Origin: Fratercula arctica
Lineage: Eukaryota > Chordata > Aves > Charadriiformes > Alcidae
Direction of reading: 5' to 3'
Assembly (NCBI GenBank): GCA_947846985.1
Contig: CANTUZ010000001.1
Coordinates: 72,433,521 to 72,497,520, forward strand
DNA: 64,000 bases
Position numbers and translations under genes: made by a program. The notes under the pieces were generated by a model, which was given only the letters and a program-made list of their open reading frames with translations, made no database searches and was not told the DNA's origin. Positions 36,291 to 48,174 of the stretch are shown piece by piece. Every line of letters begins with the position of its first letter. Within the stretch, counting starts at the first letter, position 1.

Positions 36291-39200
36291 AAGGAATGAC
36301 TGTTCTGTGTCTCTTCTAATGTAAGACCTCAGGAGCATCAAGTGAAGCAGTTGGGAGGCAGGTTTTCAACAGATAGATTTACTTTCCTTTATATGCCATG
36401 CATTTTGATTTTTAAACTCTCTGTCACAGGTGTTCTGGAGACTAAAAATATAAATGGTTCAAAAAGCACTTAGCCAAGCATCTAGACATTGAGAAAAATC
36501 CATCATGAGTTATTAAACATCAAAATAAGGATATAAAAATAGCTAGCTCTAGGGAATTGCTCCCACAGCAGAAGACACTCCCCCAAAATCAAGAAGAGTT
36601 GAAGTCTAAAAGGGAGAAGAAACGATTTGTTAGGAAGAAGAAAGGGGATTGCTATTCTTTTCACAAATTATTATTCTTTCCTACGGTATCGCTTGCCAGT
36701 TCCAGCTCCAAGTTGAACCTCCATTACTGATAATGCCCCAGTGTTTTACACTTCCTTTCCTCATAGTTGTTCTACTGGTCTTCTAACTGGGGAGATGTGA
36801 GCCTGCCATTGTGACCTGAATGTGTCCCCTTAAGGCCTGTTGTAGGCTGAATTTCTTGGCAACCTCACAACTCAAATAGCCATAACAGATGTCATCAGAC
36901 AATGAGAGGAGAATCTTGTTACCTTTAGCCTCAGTGTGGTGATCATCCAACTGACAGACAAGGCAGAGGAGCCACAGCAAAGACACGTCTTACACCTACA
37001 CATGGATAACCATTAGCCCAGTCTTTGCATTGATCTCTGCATGAACAGCTCCTTTTGAATATGGAATTTTCCATGCTGGATGAAGCTATCCAACCTCAAT
37101 GTGTGGGGAGTATGGTTAATTAATATTCATGTGTTTCAAGGACAAAAGCTTTTATTTAACCCACAAAACACTAAAACTTTCTGATAAATTTTCCAGTCAA
37201 AGCTTCAGATATTTTGTATCAGAGGTGCCAACCTCCAAGTAGGAAATGAGTCAGGCCTTTATTATACTCTGCAAAGCAAGCACCGTTCAAGTCAGTGTTC
37301 ATAGCAACTTCCTTAACATAATTTAGCTAGAGAAGGGTCTCTTAGTTGTACAAGGATGTGTTTTATGACTGTCTTGCTAAATAAGATGATAATCCCTTTT
37401 GTAGGGAGCATCACACACTCTAGCAACCAGTTTGGGAAGAGGTCACCTTCATAGGATTTCTAAGTTTAGAGAAACTTCTCTGCTCCCAAAGTTGCTTCTC
37501 CCAGTTGTGATGAGACACTGACCCCCGGATCCAGTAGCCTCCCTAGTACTGTGGTGGCCAAGTTCTACACTTTTTGTACTTCCAGTGCTCGTTGGGGAAC
37601 AGATTTGATACCCCTCTCTCTCATCTGCTGGGTAGGCTTCTCCCAAGTTTGCCAGCAAGAAGCAGTGAGGCGTTGTTAGTCACTACCTCACTTGACAAAG
37701 TGATCTACGCATTACTAGGAGAACCCTGAAATGAAGTCCCTTTTCTTCTTAGGAGTTCCCTAGACCCTGCCTATGGAGAAGAGGAAGTTGTGTAAATTAT
37801 TTCAGGGACTTTCAGCATCTTAAGTGGCATTTTTCCATTTCCCCCCTCTTAGTCCAACATTATTGTAAGTGAGGAAAGAAAAATCTAATACCATAGATGT
37901 AAATTGTTTTTCCAAAAGTTCCATTAGGAAAGTTAAAGTCAAGTCAATTCCTGCATTCAGTCAGGCTTAGTTACTTGGTGTATATGATATTTTCCAGGGA
38001 ACAAAGAACAACTTCATCAGCCTACACAGGAAGACGTTAACTTAGATTTGTCTGTTCACCCAGGCGGATGAACCCCTGTTTCCCACATCTTCATGGAATA
38101 ATAGCCTAGCAGTAGCCGATGAGCAGAAACTTCCTTCCAGAAAGCTTTTTTAAAAAGGATTGTTTATCTCAGTTTTTAAGGAAAAGAAGTGTGGTGTTCT
38201 CAGTCCTCCAGAGAACACTAAGTGAAAGGAAGTTGCTTTTCTTATACTGGAGAAAACTGACTAAATCAGGGCAGGGCAGAAAATGCAAGTCTTCTCTGCA
38301 GGATTTCTCGTTGTAACTCTCCACTGACTTACCTGATTTTCCTATCATCTGGTGGCAGGATCCCTAGCTGGATGCCTACAGGTCATCTTGGACTATGGGC
38401 TCTATTGCGTTGGCAAAAATTTCTTAGTGAACTCAGGCCTGTTTGTTTTCTCAACCGAAAGACTTTGGCACATTGAGGATCAATATCTTCTCCTACCCAT
38501 TGTACTGCTCTTGATGAACCAAAATGAAATGTAGCCTTTAGAGACTTAGGGCACAGAATTATTACAAAATCCAGGAGCCTTTGAAACTAACCAGATAACT
38601 GGTTTTTTTTAATTCTTCCATATTAATGTACTTGTGAGGTCATAGCGTCAGAAAGGTTAATTTATAGATTTTATTACTCATGTACAGTGGAAATGTTTGT
38701 TTTATATATATTACTTGCATGCAAAACAGAAAAAAAAAAACCAAACAAAAACCAAACCCAAACAAGGGAGGCTCTTGGAGACGTACTTTCAACTAAAATA
38801 GGCAGGTTTAGGTATGCTTTAAGAGGCTTATTAGCATTCAGTGGAGAAACCAAGGAATTTCCGAAGTATGTCTCTATTTTTTCTTGGATATGCTTCAAAG
38901 ACAAAGGATAGCCTATAGAAAAGCTGAAAATGCAAGGTAGAGAGCTGCACATGCAGTCCTTTGTGAAAGGGCAAATATTTTATGTAATAAGGAAGACAAT
39001 AATAAAGTGTGTTCTTCATTGTGCTGCTAAGCCTTATCAGAAATATTAGTTTATTTTTAGTAATCACTGAATTCGTTCATTTTTGGTAATTTTTAGTGAA
39101 AGTGTTTTAAACAAAAAAAGAAAAGTGAGATAAAGCACTGAAACTGGTTACTGAGTCTGGTGTTTTAGGAAGAAATCCAGTTAAATAATACACAAAGTTT

Positions 39201-41059
39201 GAAGTGTACAACGAAGAAAATCTACGCTCTGTTTATGTTGCAGTGAGGTCCCTTAGACTCACTGAGTTAGAAGTTCCTCCTGACTTATTGAAGGTGTTTG
39301 GAGACAGGCTGCTCCTCGTTTCCTTCTCAAGAAGCTTTTTTATTGCGTATATGGTTATCCAGTGTATCATAAGACTTCTGTAACTTCTGCTGAAGCCTGG
39401 AGCTGTTGATTTCCGTGGGCTGCTGCTCTTAAGACACTGCATGTTCTTTGTTTAACCACTGTGGTAAGCAGTTTTATCATCCAGCTGAATTGCTCTCTTA
39501 GCTTTAAAAAAATTGATTACAGGGTTTACAGTGACACAGCATTCTTTTTTAGACTTCAAAGCAGCAGACAAGCCCCCTCAAATACCTGTGTTCTTCTTTA
39601 ACCTTTTTCTGCAAAAATATGCAATGAACAAATGTATCACATCCTGGGGCCCAATGCATTTAATGTGGATCCTGAACTGCAAAACTTCCAAAAGCTTGCT
39701 GTGAATTTTTAGCCCTTTTTTCAGTTAATTCTCATCCTTCGGGTATGTTTGACGAGCTGTAACACTCTGCCATTGGTACAGTACATGTACTGCTGCTGGC
39801 TTGCATTGTCAGTGCAAGGAGAGATGAGGGAATGAAACCTGGAGAGATGAGGGAACGTGGCAGACCCCCAAATGCTGGGCAGAGCCCAGCAACGCGATGC
39901 CAAGAGATGGACGGGCTCAAACACTGCAATAGCCTGAGAAGTAACCAGGACAATGATTTCAGAACATCCTTGAGAGTTCTTGTGGCTTGCTGAAAGAGCT
40001 TGTAACTACAATGGGAAGGTGAAATTCATTCAATCATTTGCTATTAATTATTCACTGAGCTCTCATCTCCACTTAATGGGAAATTGAACTAAACCTAGTG
40101 ACCTTTGGAACAATTTCATTAATGCCTAACTGCTTTGCAAAATGGTTTCAAACCTGATTTACTGAAGTAATATCCTCTTTTCTTGTTTAAGGAGCATCTC
40201 TGAGGTCGGTTTTTAATAAAGGGTTACGGAGCTCTTGGAGATAAAACCTGAACGTGCAGTATGTGAAGAACTTTCGCAGCGAATATTTAGAGTAATTGTG
40301 CCATGCAGTTGTGTTTATAGAAAATTGTCAGTCAATTGCAGTGGTTTTCACTAGACTTTTGCTTACGACCTTTCTTGGGAGAGATGAAAACTGGTCACCT
40401 GTAAGCAGGGATATTCCACACGATTTGAATCTCCTCTTCAAGAGGTATATGCAGTCCTAGCAGGTGCCTTCCTCTGGTTTGCTTCCCAGATATTATGTAT
40501 TTGATGTGCTTTGAAATAAATGTGCCCCACAAATTCAAACACAGGAGATCACAAGTTAAGCTGGTAACTGACAAAAGAACAGAAAACAAAGATGTCTTCT
40601 GTCATTTCAATGCCCGAACCGTACAGTTAAATAGACAATGTAAATTAGGACTGTTTGCAGGAACCAGCAAAATCGTAGCTTGGGGGATTATGCCTAGTTT
40701 AGACCTGTCTGCTCTATATTATTCCAGTTCTATGCTGCTGTAAAGTGATTAAAATTAAGAGGGCTAAAGTGGTTTCAAAATCAAAGAATTGCAATAAATG
40801 TATGCATGAGGCTCCAAACTGGTTTTTGTGAGTAAAATTTCTGTACTGATAACTATTTTTTTCTGAAAGTACACTAGTTAAATCTGCTTAACTAAAGCTC
40901 AACTAGAAACCTTGCAGGCTGAATAATATCAACATGTTTATGAGGTACTAAATGCTTGACAAATGAGTCTGCAGTACCACTGGATACTGGAGATAAAAAG
41001 GTAAATAGTTCCCAAAGTATTATTAGAGCTTTTGTTTATGTGGCTGATATTTCGCCACC

Positions 41060-41110
41060 ATGTTTTCCAGTTACCATGGCAACTCTGCCCAACTGCGAGG
41101 GCCATATAAG
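41060..41110 (+). other. Possible small first coding exon (weak)
   Basis: GCCACCATG at 41054-41062 is a full Kozak-type start. From that ATG, 17 codons run to AAG followed by GTATTT, an acceptable splice donor; if not spliced, the frame stops two codons later. The RFX-like and CArG motifs lie inside it, so a coding reading and a regulatory reading compete. No homologue recognised. Confidence 0.12.
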
Positions 41111-41111
41111 G
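41070..41111 (+). promoter_or_regulatory. RFX X-box and CArG box pair
   Basis: GTTACCATGGCAAC at 41070-41083 is a near-perfect palindromic X-box, the site of RFX factors (ciliary and immune gene promoters). CCATATAAGG at 41102-41111 is a perfect CArG box CC(A/T)6GG, the site of SRF. They lie 18 bp apart in an otherwise AT-rich, motif-poor region. Motif quality is high, but function is inferred. Confidence 0.4.
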
Positions 41112-41934
41112 TATTTTAACTCCAGCAAACAAAAAACCCTGGTCAGCTGGCTATGGGAACGCTGGTGCACCAGGGCACGCTGTTGAATAGCACAGTTTGA
41201 ATATCCCTCCACGGATTAGTAACCAGAGTGGCACCAAACAGTCATCCTTGCCTTCACTGTGCTTGCATCACATCCCTTATGAAATGGGAGTTATCCCGAA
41301 GATGTTTTGTTCGAGAAAGAAAGGTTTCCCTGCAGAGACAGAGAGGGAAAAATACTTTCTTAATCAAAGTCATAAATTTCCTGAGCTTTTCCCTATTGCA
41401 AATTCTTGCCTTTTTAATACTCAAACAGTGAATGGCTAGGTAAAAATAAGAAAGGTATTAAAAAAAAAAAAGCAAAAAAAAAGATTTTCTCTGGCTACTT
41501 ATGAAAGAGAGAATTGTTTGCTTGTAACTTCAGTAATGAAGTTGATTCAAATTTCAAAGATCTGCTGGGAGAAGACCTCTGAGAGCCACCCTCCGAAAAA
41601 ATATTCTCCTCTGACTCTGTATCTTAAGAATTGTGTTGATATTTAGGAACTTTTTTTTCTCCCTGGAAAAGTCTGTATCAGCTTGATTATACTCAAACGG
41701 GCATCTGAAAAGGAAGGTTTTTCTCTTACCATTGCTGTGAGTGAACTTACTTCTGAGGTGGAGTAAAAAACTGGCATCTATTAAGTGGCTAAGCCTACAG
41801 GGACTTTAAAAGCTCCAGATATCTATGTCCCAGGAATGTCACATTTTCATAGCTGGAGAGGAGTGCTTCTGATGGCACTGCCTCCACTTTGAGAGTGTAT
41901 CCTCTTTATAAAGGCAGCGGTGCTTCACATCACT

Positions 41935-42610
41935 CAAGCACAGAAACGTAAAGCTGGAGAAAACGTCAAGACACCATCCAGTACCCTCTGCATTTAAATA
42001 GGGTCAAGGACACTTACATCAACCTTAATAGAAGTTCGTCTGATCAGCTGAAAAAAGACCTTCAAGAGGAAATTCTACAGTCTATGTAAATTTTATTAAA
42101 ACTTTACTGGTTTTTTTTTGTTTTTTTTTTTTTTTTTCAAAAACTAAACAAATCAGATTCTTCCATCCTTTCCTCATGCTTCTTGAACCTGTTTTCACTC
42201 TACTTTTTTGAAGGACTCTCAGCAGCTCATCTGCATTTCTCAGAAGGGGTGGTACACTGAATAAATAGACATAGGCCTTGAGTGGTGTTCATGTCTTTTT
42301 CTGCAAAGCTGCTGAACAGCCATTGCACAGCTACCCAGTTAATATATTTATTTTTAGCAAGTTACGTCTTGTTGATTTTGGACTCTACCGACCTGCCTTC
42401 AATGTATCCATGTCATTTGAACTATGATCCAATCCAGAGTGTTTGTGGCTCTTTTGAAAGCTGATGTCATTTACAGAATTTGAGAGTGTTTTTAATTCCA
42501 GGATTCAGGTCATTACTGAAAATATTAAATGGAAACAGATCCAGGCAGCAGTTGTATCGGATCTTATTTGAGATTTCTCCCAGTGATACTTACAGGCAGG
42601 CAGTAGAGTA
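41935..42610 (-). mobile_element. Ancient CR1/L3-type LINE relic, 3' half
   Basis: On the minus strand this follows the order of an old CR1 3' half. At the left is a decayed 3' UTR and C terminus ('aaagctggagaaaacgtcaa', 'gaggaaattctacag'). Then come 'actaaacaaatcagattctt' and 'cctttcctcatg', the block equivalent to the bird CR1 'cctcataagagagg' region, and 'ggtggtacactgaataa' for the 'cccagaactggac' region. At the right, 'cattactgaaaatattaaat' and 'ggaaacagatccaggcag' give the RT block just beyond the active site. A T-rich insert (42111-42137) and many indels interrupt it. Confidence 0.68.
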
Positions 42611-44599
42611 AATCCTTTTTTTAGCAATACATTTCAATGGGCTGTGCTGGGACAGCTAGTCACAACTTTTCTCTGGAAAATCAGGGCATTTCAGGGTCCC
42701 AAGGACGTATGTGTGTATGTGTCTTGTTCCCTGAAATTCTTGATAAAAGTACATTCAAAGTGGGCCACCAGCACAAAGCAAATGTTCCTTTGCTGCACAC
42801 GAAACACGGAGCAGGAGACAAGCTCCCCTGCCCAGTTTTCCAGGGTGGCCAGCTCTGGTATGCAAACTGGATGCCCGAGCAACACAAGGTGTATCCACTA
42901 ACATGGCCTACTTTCCTGATTAGGTACTACGGTGAGCATTTATGGCTGCATCTACATTAGTGATTTGGTTCAGATCAGCTGAGCTTTCCCTTTTGAAGTG
43001 TATCTCCCAATTGCCTCCCCTTACTATGCTTTGCTTATGCCATGGAGTGGTCTCAGAGCTTACGAACCAGGTTGCCTTTCAGCTGAAGATGACCTGGAAG
43101 CCGTGCTCCAGCAGTACGCCAGAGAGAGTCACTCCAACTGCAAAAGGGTGCTTGGTCCTTGGGCCGGAATAACATCAGACCAAAGGAAAAATTGTGGAAG
43201 TGTTCAGACAACACCAAGAACGGTTTACTGTAATCCTCAGCACCGCTGTGGCTTCTAGACCCATTTCTTGTAGTCGAGGGGAAATCCTACTGTATTCCAT
43301 GGCTTTCTGCAGCAAACTGCATTGTCAGAGGGCAGACTGTCTGGTACAGAAAAAATAGAGTAGAGCGTTCTAGCAGGTTATGAAAAAGTCTTTTTTCTGA
43401 ATTGCCTGTCATAACAAGGATCAGCTTATACAAGAAATCCCTAAATTGCATTTAGTCAAGTCATCTTCTTGTCACAGAATGGGAGCAAAGAGCAGCTAAA
43501 CCCCAGAGTGAGTGAAAAGCTCAGAAGTATTTTGGCAGGCTACTGCTGAATCCACTGGATTGAGATTCTTGATCCTGCATAATTTGGGCACTCAGATCAC
43601 TGATCTTTTTAACAAGTAGGCTTTTATTTTTCATAAAATACAGAACTACAGAAGAAATGCCAATGCTTTATGAAGTACTTACACACGCCCACAAAGAGGG
43701 GATGTCAAAGCTAGCATGTAATAAGGATTTACATAATAAATAATGCATTAGTGGCTAGTCTATCAGCAGTTATGTATTAAATAGAGATTTCTAAAGCTAG
43801 TGGGAAGCTTTTTGAAAGCAAAGTTGTGAAAGAAATGGAGGGAAAAGCAAAATAAAGTTGACCTGAAACAAGGTTACCTGTGCAGATTTCAAAGATACAA
43901 TCCCCAGGAGCACAGCAAAAGCTTTGTTATTCTTGTAAAATAAGACTGATCTGAAGTGAAAGATTGACAAAGACTCAAGGAATTCGTGATTCCTTAGTAC
44001 ACATATAATACTAGGACGGATAGCCATGTCATCCTCTGAACACTTCCAAGCATAAATCAACTTCAGTTTTTTTCAGGAAAACTTTTCTATTTCCAGTCCA
44101 CACTCCCCATAACCAAAGAAATCAATTCATTTTTCTAAATTGAGTATGGCTTTTTTATAACTCTGTAATAGTGGATACTGTTTTGGGGTTTTTTTTGTCA
44201 GAATAATTCCTTAAGAATCTTCTTTTCATAGACGTTCATGACTGAAATATGTTTATACTAAAATAAGCACGTGGTTATTGCACCATGTGCCGACACACCC
44301 TGCTCAACAGTGAGAGTTACTGTAGGGCTCTTATTTGGTACTCACGTTATCTAAGAGCACAAATGGCCATTTGATGTAGGTGATTGACTCTATAAAGGTG
44401 GGAGAAGATTCATAACAAAAGGTTCTGTGACGGCTCTTAAATTTCACAAATTTGCTGCTCATGACATATAAATGATGTGTACAGGACTGACCATAAAATA
44501 TGATATGCACAGGGGTTGGAATATCTTTTCAAATAGTTTGAGCTCTAGAAATACAGCTTTTTTTCTTCCTGTTTTTGGTGCCGTATCGTAGTTAGAAAC
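42611..44599. other. Non-coding stretch with one exon-like segment
   Basis: No recognised repeat. Apart from the exon-like segment at 43083-43147, open frames here overlap on both strands, which argues against real coding. Confidence 0.45.
43083..43147 (+). other. Exon-like segment (unconfirmed)
   Basis: A pyrimidine-rich stretch ending TTTCAG at 43077-43082 gives a credible splice acceptor. The next 65 bp read, in one frame, GAA GAT GAC CTG GAA GCC and onward, as an acidic then polar peptide (EDDLEAVLQQYARE...). It has strong G/C preference at third positions, unlike the AT-rich surroundings. The donor would be AGG|GTGCTT, which is weak. I recognise no protein family. It may be a small internal exon, an exon remnant, or chance. 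Confidence 0.2.
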
Positions 44600-44751
44600 T
44601 GGCATGAGAACATAAGAAAGGCCACAGAGGGCCAGTTCGGAGTTCTAGCTCTGTATCCTGTTCCTAACTGTAACCAACAGTAAATGCTCAGAGAAGAGTA
44701 CAAAAATGGAAAGTTTATAATATTTCCTCTGTGCATTCTCTTGTCCTCTAT
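44600..44751 (-). mobile_element. Ancient CR1-like relic, left part, split by a young CR1
   Basis: Starts with 'catgagaacataagaaaggc' and continues 'tctagctctgtatcctgttc', the 3' end of an old amniote CR1-type repeat read in reverse (known form: 'gaacataagaa...gccatactgggtcaga...cccagtatcctgtct'). The sequence continues on the far side of the young CR1 at 47035. Confidence 0.75.
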
Positions 44752-46938
44752 ATTGAGGACATTAAGGTTGGGGGCACCCTAGGTTGTAGTGATCATGAAA
44801 TGATTGAGTTCAGGATCGTGGGCACTATCCACAAAACAACAAGAAGTAAAATTACAACCTTGGATTTCAGGAGGGCTAACTTTGGCCTCTTCAAGAAACT
44901 GCTTGGAGAGATCCCGTGGGCTAGGGCTATGGAAGGCAAAGGGGCTCAAGAAAGCTGGTTGATATTCAAAGACCACTTCCTCCAAGCTCAGGATCGGTGC
45001 ATCCCGAAGAGAAAGAAATCGGCCAAGGAACGCAGGAGACCTGCATGGTTAAGCAGGGAGCTTCAGAAAAAGCTCAAGTGGAAGAAGGAAGTTTATAATA
45101 AGTGGAAGAAGGGACTGACCCCTTGGGAGGATTACAAGAATGCCACCAGAGTGTGCAGGGATGAAACAAGGAAAGCCAAGGCCGCCTTGGAATTAGACCT
45201 GGCTAGGGATGTTAAGCACAACAAAAAGAGCTTCTACAAGTATATTGGAAGCAAAAGGAAGACCAAAGAAGTTGTGGGCCCACTGTTGAATGAGACAGGA
45301 GTCATGGTGACGGAGGATGCGGAGAAGGCAGAGTTACTGAATGCCTTCTTTGCTTCGGTCTTTTCTGCTCGGCCCAGCCCTCAGAAGTCCCAGGCATTGA
45401 ATAAAGTAACAGGGAAAGAAGAAGACTTCCCTTGGGTTGAGGAGGAGCGAGTGAGGGATCAATTAGATCATTTAGATATTCACAAGTCCATGGGCCCTGA
45501 TGGGATGCACCCGAGAGTGCTGAGGGAGCTGGCAGAAGTCATTGCTGAGCCGCTCTCCATCATCTTTGAAAGGTCCTGGAGAATAGGCGAGGTGCCTGAG
45601 GACTGGAGGAAAGCTAATGTCACTCCAGTCTTCAAAAAAGGCAAGAAGGAGGAGCCGGGGAACTACAGGCCGGTCAGCCTCACCTCCATCCCTGGAAAGA
45701 TGATGGAACAGCTTGTTCTGGGCGTCATCTCAAGGCACGTGGAGGAAAAGAAAGCTATCAGAAGTACTCAGCATGGATTCACCAAGGGGAAATCATGTCT
45801 GACTAATCTGATAGCCTTCTACGATGGCATGACTGGATGGATAGATGAGGGGAGGGCGGTAGATGTGGTCTATCTTGACTTAAGCAAAGCGTTTGACACG
45901 GTCTCCCACAGCATCCTCATAGGGAAGCTTAGGAAGTGTGGGTTAGATGAATGGACAGTAAGGTGGATAGAAAACTGGTTGAAAGATAGAGCTCAGAGGG
46001 TTGTGATTAGGGGCACAGAATCTAGTTGGAGACCAGTGACGAGTGGTGTTCCCCAGGGGTCAGTACTGGGTCCAGTCCTCTTCAATATATTCATCAATGA
46101 CCTGGATGAGGGGATAGAGTGCACCCTCAGCAAGTTTGCTGATGACACAAAGCTGGGGGGGGCGGCTGACACACCGGAAGGCTGTGCTGCCATACAGAGA
46201 GACCTGGACAGGTTGGAGATCTGGGCAGAGAGGAACCTTATGAAATTCAACAAGGGCAAGTGTAGGGTGCTGCACCTGGGGAGGAACAACCCCATGCACC
46301 AGTACAGGTTGGGGGCTGACCTGCTGGAGAGCAGCTCTGTGGAAAGAGACCTGGGAGTCCTGGTGGACAACAGGATGACCGTGAGCCAGCAATGTGCCCT
46401 TGTGGCCAAGAAGGCCAATGGCATCCTGGGGTGCATCGAGAAGAGTGTGGCCAGCAGGTCAAGGGAGGTCATCCTCCCCCTCTACTCTGCATTGGTGAGG
46501 CCACACCTGGAGTGCTGTGTCCAGTTCTGGGCTCCCCGGTTCCAGAAGGACAGGGAACTGCTGGAAAGGGTGCAGCAGAGGGCTACCAAGATGATTAGGG
46601 GACTGGAACACCTCTCTTATGAGGAAAGGCTGAGGGATTTGGGTCTCTTCAGTCTGGGAAAAAGACGGCTGAGGGGGGATCTTATCAACACTTATAAATA
46701 CTTACAGGGTGGGTGTCAGGAGGATGGGACCAGGCTCTTTTCAGTAGTGCCCGGGGACAGGACAAGAGGCAATGGGCATAAACTTGAGCACAAGAAGTTC
46801 CACCTAAACATGAGGAGGAACTTCTTTACCCTGAGGGTGGCAGAGCACTGGAACAGGCTGCCCAGAGAGGTGGTGGAGTCTCCATCTCTGGAGACATTCA
46901 AAACCCGCCTGGACGTGTTCCTGTGTAACCTGCTCTAG
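44752..46938 (+). CDS. CR1 ORF2 fragment: endonuclease tail plus reverse transcriptase
   Basis: About 728 codons from the truncated start to the TAG. Counting from an upstream in-frame GTG in host DNA (44731), the last endonuclease motif SDH is at residues 20-22. A basic linker ([16 protein letters not shown]) follows, then NYRPVSL, motif [14 protein letters not shown] (catalytic Asp near 383), motif [16 protein letters not shown] at 469-472, and the C-terminal region ending [10 protein letters not shown]. There is no ATG before the one at 44800, inside the endonuclease remnant, so no proper start exists. Full CR1 ORF2 is near 950-1000 residues, so most of the endonuclease is lost. The catalytic RT residues are intact, but the copy lacks promoter, ORF1 and endonuclease. 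A transposon remnant, not a host gene. Confidence 0.92.
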   Translation: MEDIKVGGTLGCSDHEMIEFRIVGTIHKTTRSKITTLDFRRANFGLFKKLLGEIPWARAMEGKGAQESWLIFKDHFLQAQDRCIPKRKKSAKERRRPAWLSRELQKKLKWKKEVYNKWKKGLTPWEDYKNATRVCRDETRKAKAALELDLARDVKHNKKSFYKYIGSKRKTKEVVGPLLNETGVMVTEDAEKAELLNAFFASVFSARPSPQKSQALNKVTGKEEDFPWVEEERVRDQLDHLDIHKSMGPDGMHPRVLRELAEVIAEPLSIIFERSWRIGEVPEDWRKANVTPVFKKGKKEEPGNYRPVSLTSIPGKMMEQLVLGVISRHVEEKKAIRSTQHGFTKGKSCLTNLIAFYDGMTGWIDEGRAVDVVYLDLSKAFDTVSHSILIGKLRKCGLDEWTVRWIENWLKDRAQRVVIRGTESSWRPVTSGVPQGSVLGPVLFNIFINDLDEGIECTLSKFADDTKLGGAADTPEGCAAIQRDLDRLEIWAERNLMKFNKGKCRVLHLGRNNPMHQYRLGADLLESSSVERDLGVLVDNRMTVSQQCALVAKKANGILGCIEKSVASRSREVILPLYSALVRPHLECCVQFWAPRFQKDRELLERVQQRATKMIRGLEHLSYEERLRDLGLFSLGKRRLRGDLINTYKYLQGGCQEDGTRLFSVVPGDRTRGNGHKLEHKKFHLNMRRNFFTLRVAEHWNRLPREVVESPSLETFKTRLDVFLCNLL

Positions 46939-46994
46939 GTGACCCTGCTCTGGCAGGGGGGTTGGACTAGATGATCTCCAGAGGTCCCTTCCAA

Positions 46995-47034
46995 CCCTAT
47001 GGTTCTATGATTCTATGATTCTATGATTCTATGA
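46995..47034 (+). repeat. CR1 3' octamer microsatellite (ATTCTATG type)
   Basis: The first unit reads GGTTCTATG and the remaining three to four units ATTCTATG, so the first unit resembles the tail of the other young CR1 and the rest differ by one base. Confidence 0.93.
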
Positions 47035-47255
47035 TATATCTTCAGCCCAAGGACATCTTGAGCTAAAGATGATATCTTTGTGTTTAATAGCTTTTATGCA
47101 TTTCCCTTCCATAATTTTTCGTGTGGCTTTTTGTAACCTTTTAGCATCTACAACATCCTGTACCAATGAATTCCCTAGTTTAACCATGTTTGGGGGAAGA
47201 AATACCGACTTCAGTTTGTTTTGGAATTGTCACCTGCTGTTTTAATTTAAAACCT
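47035..47255 (-). mobile_element. Ancient CR1-like relic, right part
   Basis: Continuation of the relic from 44751: 'gatatctttgtgtttaatag', 'cttccataatttttcgtg', 'catctacaacatcctgtacc' and 'aatgaattccctagtttaa' match in order the old amniote CR1 3' region ('cttggccttcacaacatcctctggcaa...gttcca' type). It fades out after 'gttttaatttaaaacc'. Confidence 0.75.
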
Positions 47256-48174
47256 CCCTATATATATGTGTAAGATCTATATGTGGGATGGCAATCAGAT
47301 AAACAATCAGCAAGCAGTCGCTCTTAGAAAATACTTTGAAACCTTGCTGAATCTCATTGACAGCTGAGTGCTTGAAGATGCTGTTGAAAAAGTGCCTCTT
47401 CTTTCTGTCAGCATGTATATAAAGGAGGCTTTACCTACCACTTAGGGAAAAATGAGTCATGATGCAAAAGCAACATAGCTCTGGTTCTTCCTGAAACAGA
47501 GCTAAGACAAGGTTAAGGCAGAACAGGCAACTAACTACTAAAGGTACCAGCATTCACATAGCCCAAAATTGCAAGAGCTTAGACCAATGTCTTCTTGTGA
47601 ATACTGGTGAAATTCTTTTTATCTCAATGTCTGCCCCTCTAATAGCAGTTTAAGTGAATACTTATTTAAGCTAGGTGGCTGAGAAATTCAGCTTCCTTCC
47701 CTGTTTCAGATTTGGCAATATCCAGGAGAGAGATGATGTGGGCAGGTGTGGGGAGAAACATCTTCAGCTCCCTCACTTTGTTTCTCAAGTAGATATCTCT
47801 GAGAACCTTTGGAGACTGGAGTTACAGGGTGGCAAGAAATCTTCCACTGACAGGAAGTCCTTAAGAGATTTCAGGAAGAACCTTGTTGCTCAGTCTTTGT
47901 CCCCATTCCTGTGGTCTTGTTTATCCCTGGCTCTGCAGGCTTCAGGCCCAACACTTCGTATAGGTTTGCTTGCAGTTTAACTCCAGCAATGCCTCGTACT
48001 AATAGGTGCAGATGGCAGTTTCCCCAGGCAGTGGCTTGGTTGGTCTTCCCCACAGCTTACGGAATATCTGGTCCTATACAGAATACATTTGAGTGTGGTG
48101 AGCACATTGATTAAACCTGTTCTGACACTGATGGTATGGTGGAAGATTAAGGGACATCCAGGAACAGTCACAGG
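47256..48174. other. Non-coding stretch, no gene recognised
   Basis: Mixed composition with a 101-codon open frame (47675-47980) lacking any domain. It could include further old repeat sequence leading into the CR1 fragment that follows. Confidence 0.4.

Larger units (their letters stand above)
36291..41934. other. Non-coding stretch, no gene recognised
   Basis: AT-rich with no recognised transposon. It contains an A/C-rich tract (38722-38766), a 23-bp direct duplication (about 39818-39860, unit 'ggagagatgaggga') and the X-box/CArG pair at 41070-41111. Open frames are short and lack domains. Confidence 0.45.
44752..47034 (+). mobile_element. Young 5'-truncated CR1 LINE, nested in an older repeat
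   Basis: A 2.28-kb CR1 in plus orientation. It begins near the end of the endonuclease domain, runs without a stop through ORF2 to 46938, has a 3' UTR of about 60 bp ending 'ttggactagatgatctccag' and 'aggtcccttccaaccctatg', and finishes in about four ATTCTATG octamers. It sits inside an older minus-strand repeat whose halves are collinear. No clear target-site duplication; at most 'TAT' is shared at the junctions. It is nearly identical to the copy at 16241-18153. Confidence 0.97.

Noticed and set aside
43228..43256. REST/NRSF (RE1)-like motif 'tcagcaccgctgtggc'
   Set aside because: Only the left half matches the RE1 consensus and the right half is wrong.
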